A stretch of 64,000 nt of DNA from Fomes fomentarius (taxonomy: Eukaryota; Basidiomycota; Agaricomycetes; Polyporales; Polyporaceae), in the NCBI GenBank assembly GCA_022606135.1, contig JABYQN010000003.1, positions 682,001 to 746,000 on the forward strand. Reading direction: 5' to 3'. The notes beneath the pieces are model-generated. The model did no database searches and was not told where the DNA came from. It was given only the letters and a program-made list of their open reading frames with translations. Position 1 is the stretch's first letter, and each line of letters starts with the position of its first letter. Shown here piece by piece: positions 1-11,631 of this stretch. Position numbers and translations under genes: made by a program.

Positions 1-1177
1 AATCCCTATGGGCGTCATCGCGGTCGAGACTAGAACCATTGAACGAATTGTTCCCGCAGACCCCGCCAACCCGTCGTCGTTCGAGCAGCGTATCATGGAA
101 GCAGGTCAGGTGTGGTACCCTAACTCGGCATATAAGACCGCGCAAGCGATATTCGACTTCAACCGCGAAGGCCTCCCTTTGATCATCTTCGCTAACTGGC
201 GTGGATTCTCGGGTGGTCAGCAGGACATGTACGACGAGATTCTCAAACAAGGCTCCAAGATCGTCGACGGGCTCTCGAGTTACAAGCAACCCGTGTTCGT
301 CTACATTGTTCCTCACGGCGAGCTTCGTGGCGGTGCCTGGGTTGTTCTGGACCCGTCAATCAACTCCGAGCAGATGGAAATGTATGCAGACGTCGAGGCT
401 CGTGCAGGTGTGCTCGAACCTGAGGGTATCGTCGAGATCAAGATGCGTCGGGACAAGATTCTGAAGGTCATGGAACGTCTGGATGCCACGTACGCAGGCT
501 TGAAGAAGGACAGTATAGATGTGGGGAAGTCTCCGGAGGAACGCGCTGCCGCTGCGGATGCACTGGCAAAGAGGGAGATACTCCTGCAGCCAACCTACAA
601 GCAGATTGCACTGCTGTACGCTGATCTTCACGAGTGCGTGTTGTATATTTTCTATATGCTCTGACCATGCTGTTAACCCTCACAAAGCCGTACCGGTCGC
701 ATGGAAGCGAAGGGATGCGCGAAGGCGATGGATTGGAAGGATGCTCGCCGCCGCTTCTACTGGGCCGTTCGTGCGAAGGTCGCCCGCTCTGCAGCGTTGG
801 CGCAATTGGCTGAAGCTAGCCCCGACTCAACTTACGACTACCGTGTCCAGATCTTGGGATCCATTGCCGGCATCGAAGATGTCACTGATCCTCGCGCGAT
901 CGCTGAAGCCATTGAAAAGCTCGACCTGACCAACACCATCACTCAGCTCAAGGCAGATCATCTGGCACATCGTCTGCTCGAGCTCGCTAACGAGGACAAG
1001 AGGGCCACCATTGATGGCCTCGTCCGTCTGGTCGATGGCCTCGGCGACGATGACAAGCTCGCTTTGATTGCTGCGCTGCAAAATTCCAGTCGCTCTCCTG
1101 GTGAGTGTTGCTAGAACAAGTCTCGGATTGCCTTACTTACCGGCTGCTTAGGTCCTCCCTCGTACGCCTCCCCTTGA
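1..1177 (+). CDS. ACC1: Acetyl-CoA carboxylase, C-terminal part (partial, runs in from the left edge)
   Basis: This is the end of the carboxyltransferase domain of the multifunctional acetyl-CoA carboxylase, which makes malonyl-CoA for cytosolic fatty-acid synthesis. The first codons read I-P-M-G-V-I-A-V-E-T-R, a family motif, so the reading frame enters from upstream and the ATG at 8 is internal. ANWRGFSGGQQDMYDEILK and the PHGELRGGAWVVLDPSIN segment are typical carboxyltransferase signatures. Two introns are visible: 634-687 (54 nt), which joins LYADLHD to RTGRMEAKG, and 1101-1151, after which the protein ends in GPPSYASP with TGA at 1175-1177. The lysine/arginine-rich WKDARRRFYWAVR segment just after the first intron is also conserved in the family. 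The identification is firm. The biotin-carboxylase and biotin-carrier domains lie outside the window. Confidence 0.95.
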
Positions 1178-1672
1178 AGATTGATACTAGATTAGAGCGC
1201 AATGCGCACTCTCTATTGTTGTAGCACTATAATATCCGACCCCGCACGCTCAATCCTTCTGACGCTTTGCATGCCCCTTGTTGTTGCACGAATGCCCTCA
1301 CTATACAACATCTGATGATTAGACGCATGTAATGGATCACGACCGCAATGCATGACTCCTTCCGCTCCAACGTCCCAAATTTCGATGTTCATGGTCCGGA
1401 TCGAAACGTCCTCTATTGCGAGCAATAGTGCATCACACATACGATGGGGTCAATGGAGTTAGCACAAGTTGACAACCGAGTATTGTTGATGATTGCGGCC
1501 CAGCCAAATTGGACAATACATAAGGCACCGATACAAACGACGATTCAACAAGAAAACACGGCGATCGTACATATAAGATCCTGTGAACGGACGAATTAGA
1601 CTGTCTTGATATCGACCCTGAATTGAAGATCCTCCCCGCCCTCAAAGGCTCAATGTGCCGATTGATCACTGA
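1178..1672. other. Convergent intergenic region
   Basis: This stretch holds the 3' ends of two converging genes, acetyl-CoA carboxylase on the plus strand and the membrane protein on the minus strand. Only short overlapping open frames without motifs are present. It is most likely 3' UTR and terminator sequence. Confidence 0.5.
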
Positions 1673-3408
1673 TCATGCGAATTTGGAGCCATCGGGACTT
1701 GCATCATGGTGCGCATCGCTGGAAAGAGAACGCACAACAACCTCAGTCATCACCTCGGACGCAGCCGACTGGGTTGAGGCGCCAAGTTCCCTGTTGAGAG
1801 ATGTTCACGCTCAGTGCAAGGAAAGTACGACAATGTGGCGTACCTTGTAATCTCCTTGTACAGTTTAAACGCATCCTTTGTATCCTGGAGGAGATCGTTT
1901 AGAAGCTCTTGATTGGCAGAATCAAGTGACTCGGAGCTCTGGTCTTGGGGCGAAAGCTGATATTCTTGATCACGCGAATCGAGTATCTGACGAAGAACTA
2001 TCTCCTTCCATTTGGTCCAGGCGGGTTGCCATTCTTTGCTGGGGCGGCGGTGGGAGGCGGGTGAGAAGAAATCGCGGAAGAGGCGGGCGAGATCGCAGAA
2101 GGAGGATGAGGAGGACGAGGAGGCGGAGGCGGAGGCGGAGGCGGAAACAGGTTCGTAGGGGACCCGCCCGAGCAAACGTTGGAGCGCCTGCCCATACTTC
2201 CTCTTGTCAGACTCGCCACTGACACTCTCGTTGTTCAGTGTTTCCGCCCCTTGTTCGGAAGCATCGAGTGTGGCGCTTGGACTTGAAAGGGAATCTCCGC
2301 GCATTTTGAGCAGGGTGAAGACCGCCATAGTAGCCCGGGAGTCGAACATATAGTTGGTCTTAGCCGGCCGCTTCTGGAATACCTGCTCCTCAATCACCCC
2401 CTGTTCAAGGCGGTCGCGTATGCTGGAGCTCGAGAGGATTGCTGTGTGAAGCCACGACGCCGCAAGAGAAGCGATGAACATCAACTGTCCATACAGGGTT
2501 GCAAGCGGGATGAGGATGAGTTGGAGGAAAAACTGAGCAGTGAGCAGGACTGCAGAGTAGCCGATCCAATGGTACTCCGGTTCTCCAAACAGTTCGAATG
2601 AGAATCCGCCGTGGGTGATGGTCTTGATTGCGCGATTCTCGCCGAGGAGAATGATGATGTGCGGCCCATCGTCCAGGATCCTGCTCCCATGCGTTCTCTC
2701 GTTCACCTCCTTCTCCTCCTCCTTCGTGTCGGTTGTCACCTCAACCCTGCCCAAGCCCATGAGGAGACACGAGAGGCCGTGAGCGAGAGCGCCGAACGCG
2801 ATCAGGGCCAAACAGACCCAATCGTTGACGAGGGCGCACATGATGCAGGCAAGGATGGTGACCATGATGGGAACTATGGCAAGGGCGGTGTACCACTCGC
2901 CGACGGGCTTGAACGCAACGAACGAGTCTTTGAGGGCGCTCAGCTCAACCACGGTTACACCGACAGCGGTCGCACGACGTCTACCCTTTGACTCGATACG
3001 ACGGGTCTTGTGCATCCGGTTTCTGTAGCACTCCTGCATCAGGAGGTAACCGAAGTGGCCGGCCCTCGTCTTTTTGACTGTTCCCGAGCGCACGCCGTAG
3101 ACTGCGGGGCCATTCTTGTGGATGATCCCCTGGAAGACCTCGCTGGGTTCGACGTTCTCGCCAGGAAAGAGACCATCCCATACTGACGCTCTCGCAAGTA
3201 CGCCGTATGTCCTTGCGACATCGTAGCTGCCCGGAGTGTTGTGCCAACCGAGCCACCTCCGTGTGGTACAAAAGGGGATGCTGCTCATGGCGGCGATAAC
3301 GAGCTCGCTCCCGAAGAGCCCTGCAACCCCGGAAACGTCGAGACTGTATCTTGCCTTGAACTTGTCGAGGCCAGTCTCCCAATGTTGAACGATTGGACCG
3401 ACCGGCAT
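1673..3408 (-). CDS. Multi-pass membrane protein of unknown function
   Basis: I do not recognise a named family. One open frame of 552 codons starts at ATG 3408 and runs to a stop at 1750. The N-terminal third is soluble (about residues 1-170). Hydrophobic segments follow at about 172-225 (two or three helices) and 275-325 (two helices), so there are probably four or five membrane passes. A serine/alanine repeat lies near residues 425-445. A likely 53-nt intron at the 3' end (donor GTACGC, acceptor CAACAG near 1800) changes the tail and moves the stop to 1673. I give this longer span because the spliced tail looks more protein-like, but the unspliced stop at 1750 is possible. A TATA box lies at 3484-3489. 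Proteins of this kind are common lineage-specific hypotheticals in Agaricomycetes. Confidence 0.7.
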
Positions 3409-3483
3409 GGTAGCGTAGGATTATGAGCCGATAGACGTGTAGAAGATGGGGTGTAGATGTTGGAGAATGTCCGACAGTGACAC

Positions 3484-3489
3484 TTTATA
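3484..3489 (-). promoter_or_regulatory. TATA box of the membrane-protein gene
   Basis: TATAAA on the minus strand, about 75 bases upstream of the ATG at 3408, in an otherwise TA-poor region. Confidence 0.5.
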
Positions 3490-4580
3490 TCTGGGCGAGC
3501 TGTCTGCGGAACTTCGCTGCAAATGTATTTGCAGAGATAAGAAACGGCGGTACCACAGAAAGATATGTCTCGATGTGAAAGTCCTCAGCTCGATGCGGAT
3601 GCGTTGAGGGACACGCGCACTGTGCACCTTTCCGTGCTGTCCAAGACTGGTGTAACTAGGCTCCAGACCGTAAACGCGAGGTGGCGCGGCTCAGCGCAAC
3701 AAGGTGGGACCCTTCTGCGCCGACTAGTGGTGTTCGGTACCTTATTGGCCATCGGTCAACGGAACCCTTCAATAGACAGACCTTCAGACGCACTCACCAA
3801 ATGTCCTACTCAATGAAGTGAAGCAGTGATCACGACCACGGGGAGAATCTTGACCACTTGCCATCGCAGTATTTGCCGAGCCATGCACCTGCGTGCACGG
3901 TGGATGCGATTCTGACAGGCCATGCCACTACATCAGTGTATACGATATGAAAACAAATCACAGGCGACCGTAACCCGCCAGGGTTACGACGATTCCAGGC
4001 TCAGCAGTGCCTTAGCCAGGGCACTACGATATTCGAGTCCAACAGTGCCACTGCGAACCTGAGCTGTCATGGTTAAGCTACAACCACAACCGAGAGAAGC
4101 TCGTTATGTGTACGTGATTCATGATTCGGCTTCGGAGTGCTCACGACGTGCGTGTCCAGGCTTGTAGCCGAGCCTGCGCGACGCTGGTTGGAACTTGGAG
4201 GATTGTTCAATCAACTACGGGCAGCAGGTTTGGATCCTCATTGCGTGTGTCGCATTTTGTCGCATGTACACCTGAGTCCGTGAGTGCGTCTGCTGAACCA
4301 CTACCGTGGTTTTGAACCTTGAGCTTGATCCCTGGTAGGACCGTCCAAGGAATTGCCCTTACTTACTATGTAGGGCTTCTTAAGTTCGCGCTACCTGCTA
4401 TTTTTGGGCGTTCATTGTCATCTGACCTGGGCCCTCGGACGCAGGCGCTCCATGACGTCACGTGTTGCCGTCAGGAAGCAGCACTGAACAGCGGAATCTG
4501 TGAATCGTGATCGCACAGACACTGAGACAGCTGAGGAGGCCTTGCCACCCGCATCGTTGGGAAGACCGACTGTAGGCAAC
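3490..4580. other. Divergent intergenic region
   Basis: About 1.1 kb lies between the minus-strand membrane-protein gene and the plus-strand NAD+ synthase. No convincing gene was found. It holds a perfect 7-bp inverted repeat with a 4-base loop at 3970-3987, a second imperfect one at about 4008-4025, and a combined CRE/E-box at 4453-4464. Confidence 0.5.
4453..4464 (+). promoter_or_regulatory. Overlapping CRE and E-box (TGACGTCA / CACGTG)
   Basis: The 12 bases TGACGTCACGTG combine a full bZIP-type CRE palindrome with an overlapping bHLH-type E-box. They lie about 117-128 bases upstream of the NAD+ synthase ATG. The motif is seen directly; its use by a factor is inferred. Confidence 0.4.
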
Positions 4581-7500
4581 ATGGGTCACCTCATCACCGT
4601 CGCGACGTGAGTGCCTGGTGTAATTCTGTTCTGCTTCTTTCTACCTGTGCTGATAACACCCTCACAGCTGGTACGTATCTCAAGTCAAAATATCTCATCC
4701 GGTTAAATGTGATACCGACCTGACCCTCTTCAAGCTCCCTTAACCAATGGGCTCTTGATTTCGAGGTGATTTTGCACTTCGTGATGCACAACTCAATCTG
4801 ATCTCTCCTCAGGGAAACCTTCAGCGCATTCTTGCAAGCATCAGGCTTGCAAAAGAGAAGGGAGCAACGCTACGCGTTGGCCCAGAGCTGGAGATCACGT
4901 ACGCGATCTCTGGCTCCAATGTCGGAGTCATACTAACCTATGATGTCCTAGCGGTTACGGGTGCATGGACCACTTCCTTGAGGGTGAGTAGAGGTTTCCA
5001 CAATGGCGGCTGATAGTGACGCATTTTCTGCAGGTGATACTGGATTACATTCCTGGGAAGTGTTGGCCGAGATCCTCAAGTCCAAGGAAGCCCGAGAGAT
5101 TGTATGCGATATAGGAATGTCAGCATCCCTCACTTGCGATCGTATTCATCCCCAACACTGACATTCTGTAGGCCGATCGCCCACAAGAACGTGATCTACA
5201 ACTGCCGTGTGATTATTCACAACGGGCAGATCTTGCTCATTCGACCCAAAATGTGGATGGCGAACGACGGAAACTATAGGGAGCTTCGCTGGTTCACGCC
5301 ATGGATGAAGCATAGACAGGTGGAAGACCATTATCTCCCCAGAATCATTCATGCCGTTACAGGCCAGGTAAACTACCCACTTCCATGCTGAAAGTTATCA
5401 TATGAACAATTTGCTCCAGACCAAGGTTCCTTTCGGCGATGCGGTTGTCAGTACAGTGGACACTTGCATTGGCGTCGAGCTATGCGAGGAGCTCTTCACA
5501 CCAGCCAGGCGAGCTTCTTCGTGTCTTCACATTTCATCGTATGAGCTCACTCTAGACTTGTGCAGTCCACACATTCTGATGGGCCTCGATGGCGTCGAGA
5601 TCTTCACGAACTCTAGCGGAAGCCACCACGAGTTACGAAAACTCTACAGGCGGATTGAGCTTATGAAGGAAGCTACTATGAAGGTATGACTGTAATCCTA
5701 TATAGTCTACAAAGCAGTCTCACGCAGATGATGACTGCCCCAGGTTGGAGGAATATACCTCTATGCGAACCAGCAAGGCTGCGACGGAGATCGCCTCTAC
5801 TACGACGGCTGTGCATTGATCGTCGTGAATGGCCGTGTTGTTGCACAAGGCTCGCAATTCTCCCTAAAGGATGTCGAGGTCATCACCGCTACCGTCGACA
5901 TCGAAGACGTGCGTTCACATCGCACGACGAGCAGCCGAAGCAACCAGGCTGCGGGGGCAGAGCGATACCCCCGCATCGAGGTTGACTTTGCGCTCTCGGG
6001 CGGGAAGGGGGATGAGATCAAGGACTTCAGCGAGCTTGTCGTTGACGCGCTTCCCGAAGTGAGCTATCATAGGCCTGAAGAGGAGATCGCGTGCGTTTTC
6101 TATCCAGGCCAGTGCCTATATGTATGCTGAATTATGTTACTTATGTTGCAGGTTGGGCCCGGCGTGTTGGCTTTGGGACTACCTTCGTCGTTCTCGCACC
6201 CAGGGCTATTTCATCCCGCTCAGTGGGGGCATTGACAGCTGTGCGACGTCGGTCATTGTGTATTCAATGTGCCGCCTGGTTTCCGAGGCTGCGCGACAAG
6301 GAGGTAGGCGGTCTCTACGAATCTCACGCATCCCCTACCGATACTTTCGTGCAGATCAACAAGTTATCGTGGACGCGAGACGAATTGCAGGAGAGCCAGA
6401 CGGCTCAGATTATATCCCGTCCGACCCGCGTGAGCTCGCGAACCGGATATTCCATACATGCTACATGGGCACAGAGAATTCCAGCCCGGAGACGAGGAAG
6501 CGCGCCAAGGATCTCGCGCAGGCAATTGGCAGGTTCGTTCTTCCTCAACTCCCCGTTCTCGGAGTCCGGATCATCAATCCACCAATCAACAGCTATCACA
6601 TCGACCTGAACATGGACTCGCTCGTCACCGCTGTCCGGAACCTGTTCGCGTATGTGACGGGCGTGAAGCCGCAGTTCCGCGTCCATGGGGGCTCTGCGGC
6701 CGAGAACCTCGCGCTGCAGAATATTCAAGCGCGGTTACGGATGGTCATTGCGTATATGTTTGCTCAATTGATGCCATGGGTGAGGGGCAGGCAGGGCGGC
6801 TTGCTTGTGCTGGGAAGTGCAAACGTCGACGAGAGGTATGTTAGCCACCCACCAAGCGGACAGTTCCACGAGTGAGCTGAGATTTTGTGACAGCCTGCGC
6901 GGATACTTCACGAAATATGATTGTTCTTCTGGTAAGCTTTCATATGGGAGACTTCGAACATGAGGCTGGGTAGCGCTGACGCCGACACTGTAGCGGATGT
7001 CAATCCTATTGGTGCGATAAGTAAGACCGATCTCAAGAAGTTCATCGCATACGCGCGCGATGCATTCGATCTCCCAGTGTTATCAGAGTCGGTTCTTCAG
7101 CCTTCGTCGGTTTTTTGGGGGGTTAATCAAAGGTTTTCTCCTTTCAAGATTCCTCGAAGCGGTCCCTACCGCGGAGCTCGAGCCGATCACCGAAACGTAC
7201 GTGCAGGCGGATGAGGTGGGTTGGATCTAATTGCTCCCGTTTATGAACTACGTTTCTTGACGAGATGGAGGCTCACAGGCGGATATGGGCATGACGTACG
7301 ACGAGCTGTCTGTCTTCGGCCGCTTGCGCAAGGTGGAGAAATGTGGCCCATGGAGCATGTTCACAAAGCTCGTGCATGAGTGGGGCTCCTTCCTATCTCC
7401 TCAGCAGGTTTGTCTCCGGCAGGGCACATTGCAGCGAATGGAAAGCTCATACTGTTCACGTCTCAGGTAGCGGAGAAGGTTAAGCTCTTCTTCTTCGAAT

Positions 7501-7875
7501 ACGCGCGGAACCGGCACAAGATGACGACCCTTACGCCCTCTTACCATGCGGTATGTGCCCTGTATCTGGGAATCCCGGAATGAACTGTCAACTGTGGACG
7601 CTGATATCTTCGACAGGAACAATATAGTCCTGATGACAATCGTGCGTCCAATGGCTTCATGGGGTGTCGACACGGCCGGCTCGGGTACTGACATCATGAT
7701 TGAATACACAGGCTACGACCTCCGGCCGTTCTTGTACCCTTCACGCTTCCCCTGGCAGTTTCGGAAGATAGATGAGGCTGCAGCGAGGTGGCCAGATAGG
7801 TCCACCGTGCAAGCGCAGGAAGCGCGAGACAAACAGGCTGTCCAGCACTCCCACCGCGACGGCGACCAGAAGTAG
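4581..7875 (+). CDS. QNS1: Glutamine-dependent NAD+ synthase
   Basis: This enzyme amidates nicotinic acid adenine dinucleotide to NAD+, with ammonia from glutamine, in the last step of de novo and salvage NAD synthesis. The N-terminal nitrilase-like glutaminase carries the expected triad at Glu45 (GPELEITGYG), Lys114 ([15 protein letters not shown]) and Cys175 ([11 protein letters not shown]). The synthetase half has the ATP-pyrophosphatase loop [12 protein letters not shown], then [22 protein letters not shown]-like and [14 protein letters not shown] motifs. The gene has more than ten introns. The first two flank a micro-exon of three bases (4668-4670) that supplies Cys10 of the [12 protein letters not shown] motif. 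The intron at 5509-5565 uses a GC donor. The stop is TAG at 7873-7875, after a polar tail rich in Gln, His and Arg. The identification is firm; the least certain join is the intron near 7088-7149. Confidence 0.95.
4668..4670 (+). other. QNS1: Three-base micro-exon (CTG) in QNS1
   Basis: Exon 1 ends in AC at 4606. Intron 4607-4667 starts GTGAGT and ends CACAG. The bases CTG follow, and then intron 4671-4734 starts GTACGT and ends CAAG. Joining AC + CTG + C gives Thr-Cys, the conserved start of [11 protein letters not shown]. Skipping the CTG stays in frame but loses the cysteine. Confidence 0.75.
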
Positions 7876-8365
7876 TGAACCTCAAACGACCAACTTGAAG
7901 CCCTGAACCTGCGTAGGATGACATATGTAGAACCGACGTACTCTAGAAATACGCCTGGTCGACCTGTGACAGTAGAAATGTAACCACAGACAATCGGGTA
8001 ATATGAGTACCAGTAGTACTATCATATCTGCTGAGTGAGGTTAACAGTCTGACCCCTGACTCGGATCCTCTGGTGCGACAGAGACACGACCTCAAGCGTC
8101 AATTTCACGAAGTAGCTACTTGTGGGGCATCGCCTACCATAGGGCTAGGCCCTCCCGGGCAATAAACAAGGATCACAAAAAAGCGTCAATCTCCTACGAC
8201 TGAGTATGGAAAGGATGTGTCCATCTTGAGTTGTCGAGGCCTAGGGTAGTCACGGTCAAGCGCCGACTCGACTTGCACAACGCGGCGCCTTACTCCTTAT
8301 TGTCTACGTTCGTCAATAATGCCAGTGCCGTGAACGACCATTCTTCTTTCGTACTACCTGTTGCT
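7876..8365. other. Intergenic region between QNS1 and SEC6
   Basis: It holds the QNS1 3' end and the SEC6 promoter. An in-frame extension upstream of the SEC6 ATG begins at 8231, but that segment looks like untranslated leader. Nothing else stands out. Confidence 0.45.
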
Positions 8366-11054
8366 ATGTCTGCGCCGACTATCTCTGCTGCTCAGGCAGT
8401 GGGCGAATACCTGCAATCACCAGACGACCTCGCAAAGGTCGCTGCATTCCGGAAGAAACTCGAGAAGGAGAAGGCCTCTATTGACGCACGACTTCGGAGC
8501 GGGGTGAAGGAACAGCTCGATGCGACCAGGGAAGGTCTACGAAAGCTTTTTGGCACGAGGAGCAATGTGCAAACGATCAAGGACGAGATGGAGACGGTGG
8601 ATAGGATGTGCAGTGACCCCCAGTACGTCGTGTCGACATTCGACCAGATCAGCAGAGTGCGTGCATCGCCGGAAATGCTCCTCATATATGCTGAATCATA
8701 TGTGTGCTACTTGTTTTAGGTCTCAATGGTTCATCGGAACTTCGAGCAGACGGAAGAAATGGTGAACAACCTCCTCGAGATGAACTCCAAGCTCGAGATG
8801 ATCGAGCAAATGCTGCTCGAAGACAGGAACGATATCCTCGGACCTGCATTCAACCTACTCCGAATACATTTCGCACTCAACCGCCTAGAGGCGTTCCGCA
8901 ACCAGACCATGCATCAGGCGAAGAAGTCCTCAGCCGACACGCGAAATACGCTCACTCGCTGGTTTGAGCGATTGACTAATCTCCTTGAACTGTTCGATGG
9001 ATACGTGCTCGAATTGGCCAGGAACATCCTTCCTATCGTCCGCGCGGGTAACCCGGATGTAATCGTTCGTCTCATGAAGGTCGTGGAGATGGAGGCTCGG
9101 GAAGACGAGAAGGTGAGTATCATATGCATATGTGTGTCTGTTCACTGCCAGCGCGAATCCTCGGAACATCCGTTACATGATACTGTCGTTGTCTAAGCAT
9201 GAACACAACGCAAAGAGGCATCACGAGACAGACGGTTTATACACCTTGCTGGATCGTATTACACGTTGATTACATCCCTACCATTGGTAGGCTGCACTTT
9301 GTTGTCACGAACCAGGAGAGACGAGGGTGCACCTTGATGTAGCAAATTGTTACATGGCGTTATGCTCACAGCGTGCTTGACGATCACAAACTCTTCCTCA
9401 TGTCATTTGTTCTGATGTATTTGCGTATCTTAGGCTATCGCGATCAAGCTTGTGAAGAAGGCGGGTAAAATCGATGCCGCTTCCAAGTTCAGGTCGATGC
9501 AAGCAAATGCTCGCGTGATCAAGCACTACCGCTCCAAGGTCATGAAGTGTATCACCGACTCCATCCAGGCCAAATTTGACGAGGTGTATGTCGCGAACGA
9601 GCGCAATCCTGCGGGATTCCTGGACGACCTCGTCTTCATATACAAGGACCTCATACGTATTGAGAGTGACGTCGTCCCTTGCTTCCCTCCGTCGTACGAG
9701 ATCTGGACGACCTTCGTGCGCGAGTACCATAAGGCGCTAAACAATACTCTTACCCGACTCGTGAAGTCCGAGCCTGAGGCTAGCGTACTTCTCACTCTCC
9801 ATGCATGGATCAAAGAGTACAAGAAGAGCATGCGTGAGCTCACCATCCCCGCTGAATGGCTGGAACCGCCGTTGCTCGAGGGCAAGGAGCAGAGCCTCAT
9901 CGAGGATTACCTCCAGCTTATCATCAAGAAGCTGGATGAGTGGTCCGAGAACCTCATGCGCACCGAAGTGGCGGCCTTCACTGCCCGCGAGGAACCCCCA
10001 GAGCTCAGCGCGGACGGCCTATACAGCTCACCCGGCACGATCATTTTCCTCGACATGGTCAACCAGCAGGTTGACCTCGCTCTCGACTCGAATCAGGGGC
10101 TCGTCCTCTCGCGCGCGATTGAAGAAGTCAATCGCGTCATGCGCTCGATCCAGGATCGTTGGGTCAAGCTCGTCGACACGGAGTTCAAGAAGTACGCGGA
10201 CAAGCCAGATGAGGTGCCCGGCGGTCTAGTCGAGTACTGCATTGCGCTTGCGAACGACCAGATCAAGTGCGCCGACTTCACCGAAGCACTGTCCGCACGT
10301 ATCGAACCGCTCGTATCGGACAAGTACCGCGAGGTGATCCACGACAGACTCAATGACGCCCTGGACGGGTACCTCGACGTCGCGAAGAAGTACACTCAGG
10401 CACTTATCAGCATCATCTTCCACGACCTCAAGCCGGCGACGAAGCAGCTCTTCGGGCCGACTTGGTACGAGGGCACCCACTCGCAGATCATCGAGACCAT
10501 GCGCGATTACATGTCCGACTACCAGGCATACCTTAACGAGTCCATCTTCGAGGTGCTGCTGGAGGACCTCCTCGATACTTACCTTGTCACGTATCTGACT
10601 GCGCTCGCGAACGGTCCGAAGCTCAACATGCCGGCGGCTACGGAACGCATCCGCCAGGACATCAACGATGCGTACCAGTTCTTCGGGACGTACAAGAAGA
10701 TGAAGGAGCTCGAGCCGCAGATGGAGGTGCTCGACCAGGTGCTGTCGATGCTGGAGGCGTCAAAAAGCTTGGTATTCCTGTCGTACTGGTCGTTCGCGAA
10801 GGTACACGGGCCATGCATACAGTTTGTGGAGGCGTTGATGAAGGCGCGAAACGACCTGGATCGCTCGAGCGTGAGCGAGGCGATGGACAGCATCAAGCGC
10901 AAGGTGAAAGACGAGAACCTTACGGATCGTAAGTCATCGCCCCTCAATCGTGGAATTGTGACAGGTGCTCATGTTTGTTGTAGCATCGGAACCGACTATC
11001 ATGAAAAAGATCGTGATACAAGGAGCACTATCACGGTTCCTCGTGCGCACATAG
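8366..11054 (+). CDS. SEC6: Exocyst complex subunit Sec6
   Basis: Sec6 is a core subunit of the exocyst, the octameric tether that docks secretory vesicles at the plasma membrane. The N-terminal region (PDDLAKVAAFRKKLEKEKA, GVKEQLDATREGL) matches the Sec6 coiled-coil start. VHRNFEQTEEMV, LFDGYVLELARNILPIVR and the long helical-bundle C-terminal half (for example YEIWTTFVREYHKALN) agree throughout. I start at the ATG at 8366, which precedes the conserved helix. Introns are 8657-8719, 9113-9433 and 10929-10983. The second, at 321 nt, is about six times the local norm. The last exon adds a short basic tail and ends with TAG at 11052-11054. Length is about 750 residues, as expected. Confidence 0.93.
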
Positions 11055-11631
11055 AAGCTCCATTACCTCACGTACAGTCGTTGCAGACTATTTATTTTAT
11101 GACTCGTTTGCATACCCATCTACTTACCGCTACAGAAGTTTACTGGGATCTGTCTGGATTGTACTGTACCATACATTGCACTTGTATTTCTACTAATACC
11201 CTCATCATTATCCGACGGCAACGCACCGCCGATAGAGCTCCCCTGCTGTTGCTGTTGCAGGGCCTGCAGAACCTGCAAGTTGGCAACCACGGCAACGCCG
11301 CAAGGAACATGCCGATAGGTGGATGGTGTGCATCCGATCACCGAGGAAATTGATATCTGGGTTCTATTTTCGTCCTCGCAAGTACGGGAATATGGTGAAT
11401 TGAGAGTATTAAGCAAGTATGTACTTGAGTACTGCCACCGTAGCTCGATCAACTGTGATGGCAACAGTGGATCTAGTCGCTAGAGTGAACTCTTCAATTC
11501 AAACTCCACTCGCACAGCAGGTGTGAGAGGGTGGGCGATTTTCCCTCTTATAAATCAGCAGCTCAAGCAAATATCAATCATTACCCCCTCCTCGTTCTCG
11601 CGCCTCGCGATACGCCAGCAGTCTTGTGCCT
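11055..11631. other. Intergenic region between SEC6 and the ABC transporter
   Basis: A 114-codon minus-strand open frame (11120-11464) contains a short glutamine run and ends after an intron-like donor, but matches nothing I know. Both flanking genes are on the plus strand. It could be a small minus-strand gene or chance. Confidence 0.3.

Noticed and set aside
9330..9420. C/D snoRNA inside the long SEC6 intron
   Set aside because: The C box is imperfect and no terminal stem is visible, so it was not listed as a feature.
11120..11464. A minus-strand frame with a short poly-Gln
   Set aside because: No recognisable domain and no clear upstream exon; kept only as a remark in the intergenic entry.
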